In this document: positions 17,381-26,140 of the stretch, in pieces
Layout of the letters: each line of letters opens with the position of its first letter
Position numbering within the stretch: position 1 is the first letter of the stretch
Assembly (NCBI GenBank): GCA_019136655.1
Contig: JAGVTU010000017.1
Coordinates: forward strand, 186,001-250,000
DNA from: Bacteroidota bacterium
GTDB lineage: Bacteria; Bacteroidota; Bacteroidia; AKYH767-A; OLB10
Direction: 5' to 3'
DNA length: 64,000 nucleotides
Made by a program: the position numbers and the translations under genes
Notes under the pieces: model-generated
The model's database searches: none
What the model saw: only the letters and a program-made list of their open reading frames with translations
What the model was told of the DNA's origin: nothing

Positions 17381-18826
17381 TTAATTCTTATGATTTAAGT
17401 TGATACGTTTTTGTAAATCGGCAATGTAGCCTTTGAATTTCTTATCTGTTTCCATCAGATTGTTTACCGTGCGGCAGGCATGCAATACTGTTGCATGGTC
17501 TTTGCCACCACAGTGTGCACCAATAGCTGACAGAGATGACTTGGTAAGAGTTTTTGAAAAGTACATTGCTAACTGACGTGCCTGAACAACTTCGCGTTTG
17601 CGAGTTTTTGATTTTAAAGTCTCGAGAGGCAATTCGAAATAGTCGCAAACAATTTTCTGTATGTAGTCTATAGAAATTTCGTGAACAGTATTTTTCACAA
17701 ACTTGTCAATCATTTGTTTGGCAAGTTCAAGTGTGATTGGCTTTTTGTTCAGCGAAGTCTGAGCCATGATAGAAATAAGAGCACCTTCGAGTTCACGCAC
17801 GTTTGACTGAATGCTGTAAGCAATGTACTCCACAATATCGGTAGGCAGCTCAATACCGTCAATATACATTTTCTTTCTCAGAATAGCTATACGTGTTTCC
17901 AGATCGGGAGATTGTAAATCGGCAGAAAGTCCCCATTTGAAACGGGAGAGTAAGCGTTGCTCAATACCTGAAAGATCTACAGGAGCTTTGTCGGATGTAA
18001 GGATAATCTGTTTGTTGTTCTGATGCAGGTGATTGAAGATATGGAAAAATACATCCTGTGTTTTTTCTTTTCCTGCCCAGAAATGAATATCGTCAATAAT
18101 CAGCACATCCATCATCTGATAAAAATGTGCGAAATCATTTTGTGAGTTGTTGCGTACCGATTCTATGAACTGATTCATAAAACGGTCAGCCGGAACATAC
18201 AGCACAGTTTTGTTGGGGAAGTTGTTTTTTATTTCAATTCCTATTGCATGTGCCAGATGTGTTTTTCCAAGCCCTGTGCCTCCATATAAAAACAGTGGGT
18301 TGAAAGAGGTTCCTCCCGGTTTGTTTGCAACAGCATATCCTGCTGAGCGTGCCAAACGGTTGCAATCCCCTTCAATAAAGTTTTCGAATGAATAACTTGG
18401 GTTCAGTTGCGAGTCAACATCAATTTTTTTAAGACCCGGAACAATAAACGGATTTTTTATAGCCGCATTCAGGCTCACCGGCATTGACACCTGAGGATTT
18501 TTCAGATTACCGGTTCCTTTTGCAGGAAGTTTCACCGAATAAGGTTTGGAGCTGTTCATATTATTCTCCATCAGAATGGAGTATTCCAAACGACCATCTG
18601 CGCCTAATTCTTTCTTAATGCTTTTGCGCAGCAGTTGAATATAATGTTCTTCAAGCCATTCATAAACGAACTGGCTTGGTACTTCAATGGTCAGAATACT
18701 TTTTTCTAATTTGAGTGGCTTAATCGGCTCAAACCATGTTTTAAAATTTTGTGGGCTGACATTATCGCGTATGAGCTTTAAGCAATTCTCCCACACTTTC
18801 TCAACATTTTTATCTGTCTGTTTCAA
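17381..18826 (-). CDS. dnaA: Chromosomal replication initiator protein DnaA
   Basis: 481 residues with all four DnaA domains. Domain I opens VWENCLKLIRDNV; a linker follows to about residue 125. The AAA+ domain has Walker A GGTGLGKTHLAHA and Walker B VLIIDDIHF. Domain IV carries the DNA-binding signature GGKDHATVLHACRTV. The protein binds DnaA boxes at oriC and opens the duplex. The frame is stopped by TAA a few codons upstream and has no ATG near the start, so translation must begin at a TTG (18826). Two downstream genes follow with 1-base and overlapping junctions. No clustered DnaA boxes are visible in the upstream gap. Confidence 0.97.
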   Translation of the reverse strand: MKQTDKNVEKVWENCLKLIRDNVSPQNFKTWFEPIKPLKLEKSILTIEVPSQFVYEWLEEHYIQLLRKSIKKELGADGRLEYSILMENNMNSSKPYSVKLPAKGTGNLKNPQVSMPVSLNAAIKNPFIVPGLKKIDVDSQLNPSYSFENFIEGDCNRLARSAGYAVANKPGGTSFNPLFLYGGTGLGKTHLAHAIGIEIKNNFPNKTVLYVPADRFMNQFIESVRNNSQNDFAHFYQMMDVLIIDDIHFWAGKEKTQDVFFHIFNHLHQNNKQIILTSDKAPVDLSGIEQRLLSRFKWGLSADLQSPDLETRIAILRKKMYIDGIELPTDIVEYIAYSIQSNVRELEGALISIMAQTSLNKKPITLELAKQMIDKFVKNTVHEISIDYIQKIVCDYFELPLETLKSKTRKREVVQARQLAMYFSKTLTKSSLSAIGAHCGGKDHATVLHACRTVNNLMETDKKFKGYIADLQKRINLNHKN

Positions 18827-18854
18827 TCCAATTTTTTATTAAATAGTTAAGTAT

Positions 18855-18943
18855 TGGTTCTCTCAAAATTTGGTTTTTAAAAATAGTAGTTAAATTTCAA
18901 TCTTGCAAACTCTTTTTAAAATTAAATTTTTTGATGGTTCTCT
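18855..18943. repeat. Direct repeat pair upstream of dnaA
   Basis: The 9-mer TGGTTCTCT occurs at 18855-18863 and again at 18935-18943 (AGAGAACCA in the dnaA direction), 80 bases apart in an A/T-rich 160-base gap. It might bind a regulator of dnaA; a chance match is possible. Confidence 0.3.
18878..18909 (-). promoter_or_regulatory. Candidate promoter of dnaA
   Basis: On the minus strand TTTG (18909-18906), 20 bases, then TATTTTTA (18885-18878), which differs from TAnnTTTG at the last base. This would start transcription about 45 bases before the TTG of dnaA. Confidence 0.35.
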
Positions 18944-18986
18944 TTTTCGTGGCGCAAATGTGGTTAAATATTTCTTGAAAAAAAAA

Positions 18987-19922
18987 TTAAATAACATTTG
19001 CATAATTCAAAACTTTTAACGTGGTACCTTCCGCTGTTAATGTACGACTTTTTTTGTTAACAAAAAAATCTATTCTGCCTAATTTTATTCCTGCCCAGCC
19101 TACCTGTGCTACCAGTACATCTTTATTATCTCTGTTTTTATATACAAATGGTTTATTAATGAATGTATGTGTATGTCCTCCAATGATTAAATCAATGTTC
19201 AGTGATTTTTTGGCTAATATTTCGTCACTCACTTTTTGGTCTTTGTATTTATATCCCAGATGTGAGAGACAAATTATTAAATCACATTTTTCAGTGTATT
19301 TCAGATGATGAGTTGTTGTAGCTGCAAGTTCCAGTGGGTCGTTATAAACAGTCTCGCCATACATCTTTTTGCCAACGAGACCTTTTAATTCTATTCCAAG
19401 TCCGAAAACGCCAATACGCACTCCTTGCTTTTCGAAAACCTTATAAGGAATGGTTTTTCCTGCCATAGAAGTTTTGTCAAAGTTATAGTTGCTGCATATC
19501 ATAGGAAAATTTGCATGTTTTAATTGTGCTGCCAAACCATCTACTCCATTGTCAAAGTCATGATTGCCAATAGTACCTGCATCATATCCCATCTGAGACA
19601 TGAGCTTTAATTCTATTTCGCCACCATAAAAATTAAAGTAGGGTGTGCCCTGAAAAATATCCCCTGCATCAAACAGGAGCACATTGGGTTCGCGGTTGCG
19701 AATGTCATTAATTATAGCAGCACGTTGAGCGACTCCACCTAACCCCGGATATTTAGGGTCATTGGCAGCGAAAGGATCAATGTGACTATGAACATCATTG
19801 GTATGCAGAACAGTGATTTTGGTAATTTGACGTTTTGCAAGGGCAATATGAGGTATTCCGGTAAGACTGATACCTGCAGCACCCACTGCAAAAGTTTTTA
19901 AAAAATCTCTTCTATTCGACAT
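18987..19922 (-). CDS. Tat-exported metallophosphatase, 5'-nucleotidase N-terminal domain
   Basis: 311 residues. The N-terminus has a twin-arginine signal (NRRDFLKTF followed by a hydrophobic stretch ending near residue 29). The calcineurin-like metal-binding motifs are in order: VLHTNDVHSH, LFDAGDIFQGTPYF, GNHDFDNG and, near the C-terminus, IGGHTHTF. This is the catalytic half of 5'-nucleotidase/UshA-like enzymes, which hydrolyse nucleotides in the periplasm. The C-terminal substrate-binding domain is missing here but is encoded by the gene directly upstream (stop and start overlap by 11 bases). The two proteins probably form the enzyme together. Confidence 0.9.
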   Translation of the reverse strand: MSNRRDFLKTFAVGAAGISLTGIPHIALAKRQITKITVLHTNDVHSHIDPFAANDPKYPGLGGVAQRAAIINDIRNREPNVLLFDAGDIFQGTPYFNFYGGEIELKLMSQMGYDAGTIGNHDFDNGVDGLAAQLKHANFPMICSNYNFDKTSMAGKTIPYKVFEKQGVRIGVFGLGIELKGLVGKKMYGETVYNDPLELAATTTHHLKYTEKCDLIICLSHLGYKYKDQKVSDEILAKKSLNIDLIIGGHTHTFINKPFVYKNRDNKDVLVAQVGWAGIKLGRIDFFVNKKSRTLTAEGTTLKVLNYANVI

Positions 19923-20667
19923 GTATTATCCTCCCTTCAATTTTGGCATTTAGTGTTTCACCTCTTTTATTTCTTTCTTCAAATTCTTTAATGATCAGAT
20001 CTCTGATTTTTAATCCTGTATTTATGACTCCCAGATTTTCACTCAAAAAATAAAGATTATCTCCTCCATTCGCCAAATAGTCAGAAGTTACCACACCATA
20101 GTTTCTTGATTTGTTGAATGCAACATCGTTTATATAAACATCAGATGCAATGCTGTCATTGGTTTTCATTCTAATACCTGAAACAGGCATTCCTCCCTTA
20201 TGTGCAATGAAGTTTAAGAGTTTTTCTGTGGTTTCACCTGAAAGTGTAAGTACCACAGCTTCGTTGTCAAACGGCATTAGGCTATATATATTTCCTGTTG
20301 TAATTTCACCTTTTGGCAGAGAAGCACGCAGACCGCCATTATTCATAAAACAAAAATCAATTGGTTGATTGTTTCCTGAATAAATACTTTTTATTTGTTT
20401 GAGAGTAGCATCAGTAGTAATATTTCCCAACAATCCCTCAGGAGTATTTTTTACCATATCCATATCGCTGATTATCAAAACACGGTTCATCAGCGAATCA
20501 ACTCTTACTTTGTAAGGAGCATAAAGTTTCAGTATGGACGAATCAACTGCTGTATATCCGGGTTTGTTCAGAGGATAAACAGTGGTTTCCTTATTAACTA
20601 TGACCGATGTTTTGCAAGCAACAACAAAAAACAAAAGAATAAAATATCTCTTAAGAAAAGTAAACAT
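19912..20667 (-). CDS. 5'-nucleotidase C-terminal domain lipoprotein
   Basis: 251 residues from the ATG at 20667; an upstream TTG at 20688 is less likely. A lipoprotein signal ends at the FFVVAC cysteine (about residue 18). The body matches the 5'-nucleotidase C-terminal domain: GNITTDATLKQI, DFCFMNNGGLRASLPKGEI, YSLMPFDNEAVVLTL and YGVVTSDYLANGGDN. In full-length enzymes this domain binds the nucleotide base. Here it is a separate lipoprotein translated before the Tat-exported catalytic half (11-base overlap). Confidence 0.9.
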   Translation of the reverse strand: MFTFLKRYFILLFFVVACKTSVIVNKETTVYPLNKPGYTAVDSSILKLYAPYKVRVDSLMNRVLIISDMDMVKNTPEGLLGNITTDATLKQIKSIYSGNNQPIDFCFMNNGGLRASLPKGEITTGNIYSLMPFDNEAVVLTLSGETTEKLLNFIAHKGGMPVSGIRMKTNDSIASDVYINDVAFNKSRNYGVVTSDYLANGGDNLYFLSENLGVINTGLKIRDLIIKEFEERNKRGETLNAKIEGRIIHVE

Positions 20668-20859
20668 CTGGTCCGGTGGTAAATTCAAAAGCTAAAAGTA
20701 TAGAATAGTATCTTTTGAAAATGCATTCTTCGAAAAATATTTTTTTGAAAAAATATTTGACTTCTTCTAAAAGAATTGATATGCCTGGCCGGGGTATAAT
20801 TCATCAGCCTGTTATTTATAAATATTCTACAAAGTGTTTCTTTGTGTTTTATTTCAGAT

Positions 20860-21276
20860 ATGATTGAAAAAAGTATTACTGTAAGAGTTCGCTATGCCGA
20901 AACAGACAGAATGGGTTATGTTTACTATGGCAATTATGCTGTGTATTTTGAAGTTGCACGTGTAGAAATGCTTCGTGAACTGGGATTGTCGTATAAGAAA
21001 TTAGAAGATAGCGGTATAATATTACCTGTATTGGAATTTACCATCCAATATAAAAAGCCGGCCTATTACGATGATTTGTTGACGATAAAAACCTACATAC
21101 GCAAAAAACCAACTGCACGAATTGTTTTTGAATATGAAACTTTTAACAATGAAGGAGTTTTACTGAACACAGCACAGGTTACTCTTGTTGTCGTGAATAA
21201 AGAAACCGGCAAACCTATATTACCGACATCTGAATTTAATGGAGTCTTCATTCCATATTTCAGAGACGAAAAGTAA
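20860..21276 (+). CDS. Acyl-CoA thioesterase, YbgC/FadM hotdog family
   Basis: 138 residues from the ATG at 20860; an in-frame TTG at 20842 is rejected as start. The hotdog signature is RVRYAETDRMGYVYYGNY near the N-terminus, with the catalytic-type Asp in the AETDRMG motif, and FEVARVEMLRELGL on the central helix. The family hydrolyses acyl- or aryl-CoA thioesters; YbgC associates with the Tol-Pal envelope system, but no tol genes are adjacent. fabD lies 84 bases downstream, which fits a link with fatty-acid metabolism. The substrate is not predictable. Confidence 0.88.
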   Translation: MIEKSITVRVRYAETDRMGYVYYGNYAVYFEVARVEMLRELGLSYKKLEDSGIILPVLEFTIQYKKPAYYDDLLTIKTYIRKKPTARIVFEYETFNNEGVLLNTAQVTLVVVNKETGKPILPTSEFNGVFIPYFRDEK

Positions 21277-21360
21277 AGCTGAAATCTTTTTTATAGCTTT
21301 GGCATTCTTATAATTAATACAGAAACCAATATCATAAAAAAACATACAAGCTAAATACAA

Positions 21361-22239
21361 ATGAAAAGAGCATACGTTTTTCCGGGACAGGGGTCTCAGT
21401 TCAGCGGCATGGGAAAGGAATTATATGAAACCTCTGCAGCTGCAAAAAATATTTTCGATAAAGCGAATGAAATTGCAGGATTCAGAATTACAGATATTAT
21501 GTTTTCGGGAACTGACGAAGAACTGAAACAAACCAAGGTTACTCAGCCTGCCATATTTATTCATTCATGCGCAGTAGTAGCTTCGCTGGGCGACAACTTT
21601 AAACCTGATATGGTTGCCGGTCATTCATTAGGAGAGTTTTCCTCACTCGTTGCCAACAAAACTTTGTCGTTTGAAGATGGTTTGAGATTAGTGATGGAAC
21701 GTGCATTGGCCATGCAACAGGCATGTGAGCAGCAATCTTCTACTATGGCAGCCATTCTTGGATTGGATGATGCTGTAGTTGAATCAGTTTGCAGTGAGGT
21801 AAATGATGTGGTGGTTTGTGCCAATTATAATTGTCCCGGGCAGTTGGTTATTTCAGGAACAACTGAAGGAGTAAAAACTGCTTGCGAAAAACTTACAGCT
21901 GCGGGTGCAAGACGTGCTTTACTTCTTCCGGTAGGAGGGGCGTTTCATTCACCACTGATGGAGCCTGCACGTCATCGTCTGGAGGCTGCTATAAAAAATA
22001 CAAAGTTCAACACTCCTCTGTGCCCTGTTTATCAGAATGTGGATGCTATGCCTCACAGCAATCCTGAAGAGATTAAAGAAAATCTGATATTGCAACTTAC
22101 TGCTCCTGTACGATGGACTCAAAGTGTTTTACAAATGGTAAAAGATGGTGCTGGCGAATTTGTAGAGGCAGGACCGGGAAAAGTATTGCAAGGATTGGTA
22201 AAAAAGATTCACAAAGAAGCAGTGGTAATGAGTGCCTGA
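21361..22239 (+). CDS. fabD: Malonyl-CoA:ACP transacylase
   Basis: 292 residues. The N-terminus has the FPGQGSQFSGMG motif, the nucleophile Ser89 in GHSLGEFSSL, and the catalytic His in PVGGAFHSPLM. The enzyme moves malonyl from CoA to acyl carrier protein for fatty-acid elongation. It stands apart from the usual fabH/acpP/fabG genes. A TAGCTTTG sequence lies 60 bases before the ATG but has no -33 partner. The gene is followed by an unrelated dipeptidase gene 30 bases later. Confidence 0.96.
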   Translation: MKRAYVFPGQGSQFSGMGKELYETSAAAKNIFDKANEIAGFRITDIMFSGTDEELKQTKVTQPAIFIHSCAVVASLGDNFKPDMVAGHSLGEFSSLVANKTLSFEDGLRLVMERALAMQQACEQQSSTMAAILGLDDAVVESVCSEVNDVVVCANYNCPGQLVISGTTEGVKTACEKLTAAGARRALLLPVGGAFHSPLMEPARHRLEAAIKNTKFNTPLCPVYQNVDAMPHSNPEEIKENLILQLTAPVRWTQSVLQMVKDGAGEFVEAGPGKVLQGLVKKIHKEAVVMSA

Positions 22240-22269
22240 TTTATTAGTTAAAAAAATAAAATAAATATA

Positions 22270-23658
22270 ATGGAAAAAGCAACAAACTATTCAAACCAAA
22301 ACAAAGACCGATATCTGGAAGAATTGCTGAATATACTTCGTATTCCTTCGGTTAGTGCTGATTCAAAACACAAGGATGATATGATTCGCACTGCTGAATT
22401 TATCAAAGCAAGTCTGGAGAAAGCCGGAGCGGACAATATAGAAATTTGTCCAACAAAAGGACATCCTATTGTGTATGCAGAAAAAATTATTGACCCTAAA
22501 CTTCCAACCGTATTGGTGTATGGCCATTATGATGTGCAGCCACCGGATCCACTCGAACTATGGGAGTCGCCACCTTTTGAGCCGATTATTAAAAAAACCA
22601 ATTTGCATCCTGAAGGAGCCATCTATGCAAGAGGCTCATGTGACGATAAAGGCCAGATGTATATGCATGTAAAAGCTTTTGAAAGCATGATGCAGACAGG
22701 TACACTTCCCTGTAACATCAAATTTATGATTGAAGGAGAAGAAGAAGTTGGATCGTCAAATCTTGGAATATTTATTAAAGCAAATAAGCAAAAACTGAAA
22801 TCTGATGTGGTTCTCATTTCTGATACATCCATGATTGCAAACGATATTCCATCCATTGATGTTGGCTTGCGTGGTCTTGCATATCTCCAGGTAGAAGTTA
22901 CCGGACCAAACCGCGATTTGCACAGTGGAGTTTACGGAGGTGCTGTGGCCAATCCTGCTACAATACTTTGCAAAATGATTGCATCACTGCATGACGAGAA
23001 TAACCACGTTACTGTAAAAGGTTTTTATGATGATGTGATGACAGTGAGTGATAAGGACCGTGCTGACCTTGCAAAAATTCCTTTTGATGAGAATGAGTAC
23101 AAAAAGGATTTAGGTATAAAGGAAGTTTGGGGAGAGAAAGGATATACAACCATTGAGCGTACCAGCATCCGGCCAACACTTGAAGTAAACGGAATTTGGG
23201 GAGGATATACAGGAGAAGGTGCAAAAACAGTATTACCTTCCAAAGCCAATGCAAAAATTTCAATGCGCCTGGTGCCCAATCAGAGTTCAGAAAAAATTGC
23301 AGAATTGTTTACCAAACATTTCAAAAGCATTGCTCCTGACAATGTAACTGTAAAAGTTACTGCTGACCATGGAGGAGAGCCTGTAATTACTCCAACAGAC
23401 TCAGTACCTTTTCAGGCAGCAAGCAAAGCAATGGAAAAAACTTTTGGAAAAAAACCCATTGCAACACGAAGCGGAGGAAGCATTCCTATTGTTGCATTAT
23501 TTGAAAGGGAACTCGGAGTGAAATCGGTATTATTCGGTTTCGGATTGGACAGTGATAATCTACATTCTCCGAATGAAAAATACGGACTCTTTAATTTCTA
23601 TAAAGGAATAGAAACCATTCCTTATTTCTTTAAATACTACTCCGAATTAATGAAATGA
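22270..23658 (+). CDS. M20 family dipeptidase
   Basis: 462 residues, typical for CNDP/PepV-like M20 dipeptidases. Metal-site motifs visible in order are VYGHYDVQPPDP (His and Asp ligands), ARGSCDDKGQ (bridging Asp), and EGEEEVGSSN (catalytic and ligand Glu). The dimerisation domain contains RDLHSGVYGG. The zinc-ligand His near the C-terminus is in DNLHSPNEKYGLF. It has no signal peptide and so hydrolyses dipeptides in the cytoplasm. It lies 26 bases upstream of a metallopeptidase of a different family, suggesting peptide catabolism as a shared theme. Confidence 0.93.
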   Translation: MEKATNYSNQNKDRYLEELLNILRIPSVSADSKHKDDMIRTAEFIKASLEKAGADNIEICPTKGHPIVYAEKIIDPKLPTVLVYGHYDVQPPDPLELWESPPFEPIIKKTNLHPEGAIYARGSCDDKGQMYMHVKAFESMMQTGTLPCNIKFMIEGEEEVGSSNLGIFIKANKQKLKSDVVLISDTSMIANDIPSIDVGLRGLAYLQVEVTGPNRDLHSGVYGGAVANPATILCKMIASLHDENNHVTVKGFYDDVMTVSDKDRADLAKIPFDENEYKKDLGIKEVWGEKGYTTIERTSIRPTLEVNGIWGGYTGEGAKTVLPSKANAKISMRLVPNQSSEKIAELFTKHFKSIAPDNVTVKVTADHGGEPVITPTDSVPFQAASKAMEKTFGKKPIATRSGGSIPIVALFERELGVKSVLFGFGLDSDNLHSPNEKYGLFNFYKGIETIPYFFKYYSELMK

Positions 23659-23684
23659 TATAAACTGTTAAATGTTCTTAAATA

Positions 23685-25739
23685 ATGAAACGAAAATTAA
23701 TACTTACCGGATGTGCGGCATCAATATTTGCACTTATGGCTTTTAAAAGCAAAGACGATATAAACCGAGCTGCAGTAGCAGAAAAAAAGTCAAAATCGAT
23801 TGATGAAATAAATTTTAATAAATCTGTTAAGCCCGGAGATGATTTTTATAATTATGTAAATGGAAACTGGTTAAAGAGAAATCCTTTGCCTGAAACAGAA
23901 TCCCGTTGGGGCAGTTTTAATATACTTGATGATTCAACGCGTCATCGTGTAAAAGCAATTGTGGAAGAAACATCTAAACGAAAAGATGTTGAGAATGGAA
24001 GTGCGCAGCAAAAAATCAGAGATTTCTACAATGCCGCAATGGATACTGTTGCGATTGAACGGATGGGAGCAGAACCTCTGGTGCCATTGATGAAGCAGGT
24101 TTTATCTTGCAAGAATAAAGAGGAGATAATGAATACAATAGCAGACTTTCACCGTTTGGGAATTGATTGTTTTTTTAATTTTTATGTAGGGCAAGATGAT
24201 AAAAACAGCAAGCAAAATATCATCACTTTTTATCAGGGAGGTTTGGGGTTGCCTGACAGAGATTATTATCTGAAAGATGATCCTGAAAGCCAAAATATAA
24301 GAGAGCAATATAGGGCACTTATACACAATCAAATGCAACTTGCTCATGCAGAATTTTCTGATGAAGAAATATCTTATATTTTGAAAATAGAAACTGAATT
24401 GGCAAGGGGTTCAAAATCCAGAGTTGAGTTACGTGACCCGGAAGCGAATTATAATAAAATGAAAATTGAAGACTTCTTCGGTTTTATCCCTGAGTTACCT
24501 TTTAAAATGTATTTTGAGAAATTTCAAATCAGGGAAAGAGAAGTGATTGTTGGCCAACCGGAGTTTTTTAAAGTATTACATGAAATTGTCAGCAATACTC
24601 CGATTAAAGAATTGCAGGCTTATTTAGTTTGGCATTTGATTGACTCAAGAGCATCAACACTAAGTTCAGAGTTTGTGAAAAACAATTTCGAATTTTATGA
24701 GGGGGTGCTAAGCGGTGCAAAAGAAATGAAGCCACGTTGGAAAAGAGTATTAGGTGCAATGAATGGAAGTATGGGTGAACTGATTGGACAGTTGTACGTG
24801 AAAAAATATTTTCCTCCCCAGGCAAAAGAACGAGTAACTAAATTAGTGAATACTCTGATAGCTGCATATAAAGACAGAATAAAATCTCGTGAATGGATGG
24901 ATGAGCAAACCAAGCAAGCAGCATTAGCAAAATTAGATAAGGTGATGCTGAAACTGGCATATCCCGATAAATGGAAAGATTTTTCAGCACTTGAGGTTAA
25001 GGCAGATTCTTACTTTGAAAATATGAACAGGGCTTCTACTTTTTGGTTTAATTACCAATTAAATAAGTTGGGAAAACCTGTTGACAGAACAGAGTGGGCA
25101 ATGTCACCACAAACAGTTAATGCATATTACAATCCGGGAATGAATGAAATTGTTTTCCCCGCTGCTATTATGCAACCACCTTTCTTCGACCTAAATGCAG
25201 ATGATGCTGTTAATTATGGTGGAATGGGAGTAGTTATTGGGCATGAACTTACACATGGTTTTGACGATCAGGGCTCGCAGTATGATGCTGACGGTAATTT
25301 AGTAAACTGGTGGACTGAAACTGATAAAGCACGATTCAAACAAAATACAGAAAAACTGGTGAACCAGTACAATAAGTTTGCTGCTATTGACACTTTTCAT
25401 GTAAATGGTGAGTTAACCTTAGGAGAAAACATTGCTGATTTGGGCGGACTGATAATGGCTTATTCTGCCTTGCAAAAATTAAATGCATTGCAACAACAAA
25501 ATATTAAGATAGATGGATTCACTCCTGAGCAACGCTTCTTTATCAATTATGCTCAGATATGGCGTAACAATATTCGTCCCGAAGAACTTAAAAAACGCTT
25601 AAAAGTTGACCCACATAGTCCGGGAAAATTCAGAACTAATGGACCATTGCCCAATATGGCGGAGTTTTATAAAGCATTTAATATTACAAAGGATAACATG
25701 ATGTATCTGCCTCCTGAAGAGCGTGTAGAAATCTGGTAA
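23685..25739 (+). CDS. M13 family (neprilysin-like) metallopeptidase
   Basis: 684 residues. A hydrophobic N-terminal segment is followed by lysine-rich sequence; the early LTGC looks like a lipobox but lies too close to the start, so a normal signal peptide is more likely. The zinc motif HELTH is at 520-524 in VIGHELTHGFDDQGSQYD, and the third ligand Glu in LGENIADLGG. The family signature NAYYNP appears upstream. It cleaves oligopeptides outside the cytoplasm. A strong bidirectional terminator follows 20 bases after the stop. Confidence 0.94.
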   Translation: MKRKLILTGCAASIFALMAFKSKDDINRAAVAEKKSKSIDEINFNKSVKPGDDFYNYVNGNWLKRNPLPETESRWGSFNILDDSTRHRVKAIVEETSKRKDVENGSAQQKIRDFYNAAMDTVAIERMGAEPLVPLMKQVLSCKNKEEIMNTIADFHRLGIDCFFNFYVGQDDKNSKQNIITFYQGGLGLPDRDYYLKDDPESQNIREQYRALIHNQMQLAHAEFSDEEISYILKIETELARGSKSRVELRDPEANYNKMKIEDFFGFIPELPFKMYFEKFQIREREVIVGQPEFFKVLHEIVSNTPIKELQAYLVWHLIDSRASTLSSEFVKNNFEFYEGVLSGAKEMKPRWKRVLGAMNGSMGELIGQLYVKKYFPPQAKERVTKLVNTLIAAYKDRIKSREWMDEQTKQAALAKLDKVMLKLAYPDKWKDFSALEVKADSYFENMNRASTFWFNYQLNKLGKPVDRTEWAMSPQTVNAYYNPGMNEIVFPAAIMQPPFFDLNADDAVNYGGMGVVIGHELTHGFDDQGSQYDADGNLVNWWTETDKARFKQNTEKLVNQYNKFAAIDTFHVNGELTLGENIADLGGLIMAYSALQKLNALQQQNIKIDGFTPEQRFFINYAQIWRNNIRPEELKKRLKVDPHSPGKFRTNGPLPNMAEFYKAFNITKDNMMYLPPEERVEIW

Positions 25740-25758
25740 ATACAAAAAGTTAAAAACG

Positions 25759-25799
25759 AAAACAGGCTGTCTCAGATTAAAAATGAGGCAGCCTGTTTT
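25759..25799. terminator. Bidirectional intrinsic terminator between the M13 peptidase and tRNA-Leu genes
   Basis: A 16-bp stem (AAAACAGGCTGTCTCA paired with TGAGGCAGCCTGTTTT, one G-T pair) with a 9-base loop and T-rich sequence on both sides. It ends the plus-strand peptidase transcript and the minus-strand tRNA transcript. Confidence 0.85.
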
Positions 25800-25809
25800 G
25801 CTTTATGAG

Positions 25810-25893
25810 TGCCCGAGAGGAGACTCGAACTCCTACAGGTTTTACCCCACAGGCTTCTGAGACCTGCGTGTCTACCAATTTCACCACCCGGGC
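25810..25893 (-). tRNA. tRNA-Leu (anticodon CAG)
   Basis: 84 bases on the minus strand. The acceptor GCCCGGG pairs with CTCGGGC (one G-T pair), with discriminator A at 25810 and no encoded CCA. The anticodon stem CAGGT/GCCTG holds loop CTCAGAA, giving anticodon CAG (codon CUG). The long variable arm and GGTAGACAC D-loop are typical of tRNA-Leu. The T-loop reads GTTCGAG. Confidence 0.93.
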
Positions 25894-25919
25894 AATACTG
25901 TCAATGAACAAAGTTTTTG

Positions 25920-26001
25920 TGCCCGGGACGAGATTCGAACTCGTACACCTATTGGCGCCACCCCCTCAAGATGGTGCGTCTACCAATTTCGCCACCCGGG
26001 C
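25920..26001 (-). tRNA. tRNA-Leu (anticodon GAG)
   Basis: 82 bases on the minus strand. The acceptor GCCCGGG pairs perfectly with CCCGGGC, discriminator A at 25920, no encoded CCA. The stem CCATC/GGTGG holds loop TTGAGGG, giving anticodon GAG (codons CUC/CUU). It lies 26 bases upstream of the second tRNA-Leu in the same direction; the two probably share one precursor. Confidence 0.93.
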
Positions 26002-26021
26002 ATTTTAAAAACTTAGGGCGA

Positions 26022-26029
26022 CAAAAGTA
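26022..26029 (-). promoter_or_regulatory. -7 promoter element for the tandem tRNA-Leu genes
   Basis: On the minus strand TACTTTTG, about 20 bases before the 5' end of tRNA-Leu(GAG). The -33 region has only a weak TTTAG match. Confidence 0.5.
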
Positions 26030-26105
26030 ACAAAAATCCTGTTCTAAAGTTATCATAGAAATACTTTGTTAAAACGTTCTGAAGATGAGCTTCAATCTTT
26101 ATAAA

Positions 26106-26134
26106 TTGCAACATAAAAACGTTGAGTATCTTTG
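26106..26134 (+). promoter_or_regulatory. Promoter of the shikimate operon
   Basis: TTG at 26106-26108 and TATCTTTG at 26127-26134 with 18 bases between. The -7 element ends only 6 bases before the ATG at 26141, so the transcript is expected to have almost no leader. Confidence 0.65.
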
Positions 26135-26140
26135 CACGTT

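Noticed and set aside
18827-18986. Origin of replication next to dnaA
   Set aside because: No cluster of DnaA boxes or other origin pattern is visible; only a 9-base direct repeat was found.
21294-21301. TAGCTTTG before fabD as a promoter
   Set aside because: It matches the -7 consensus but has no -33 partner and lies 60 bases from the ATG; could be chance.
23685-23760. Lipobox (LTGC) at the start of the M13 peptidase
   Set aside because: The cysteine lies at residue 10, too early for a lipoprotein signal, and hydrophobic residues continue after it.
25805-26008. Plus-strand reading frame across the tRNA genes
   Set aside because: It is antisense to two tRNA-Leu genes, a well-known source of spurious frames.
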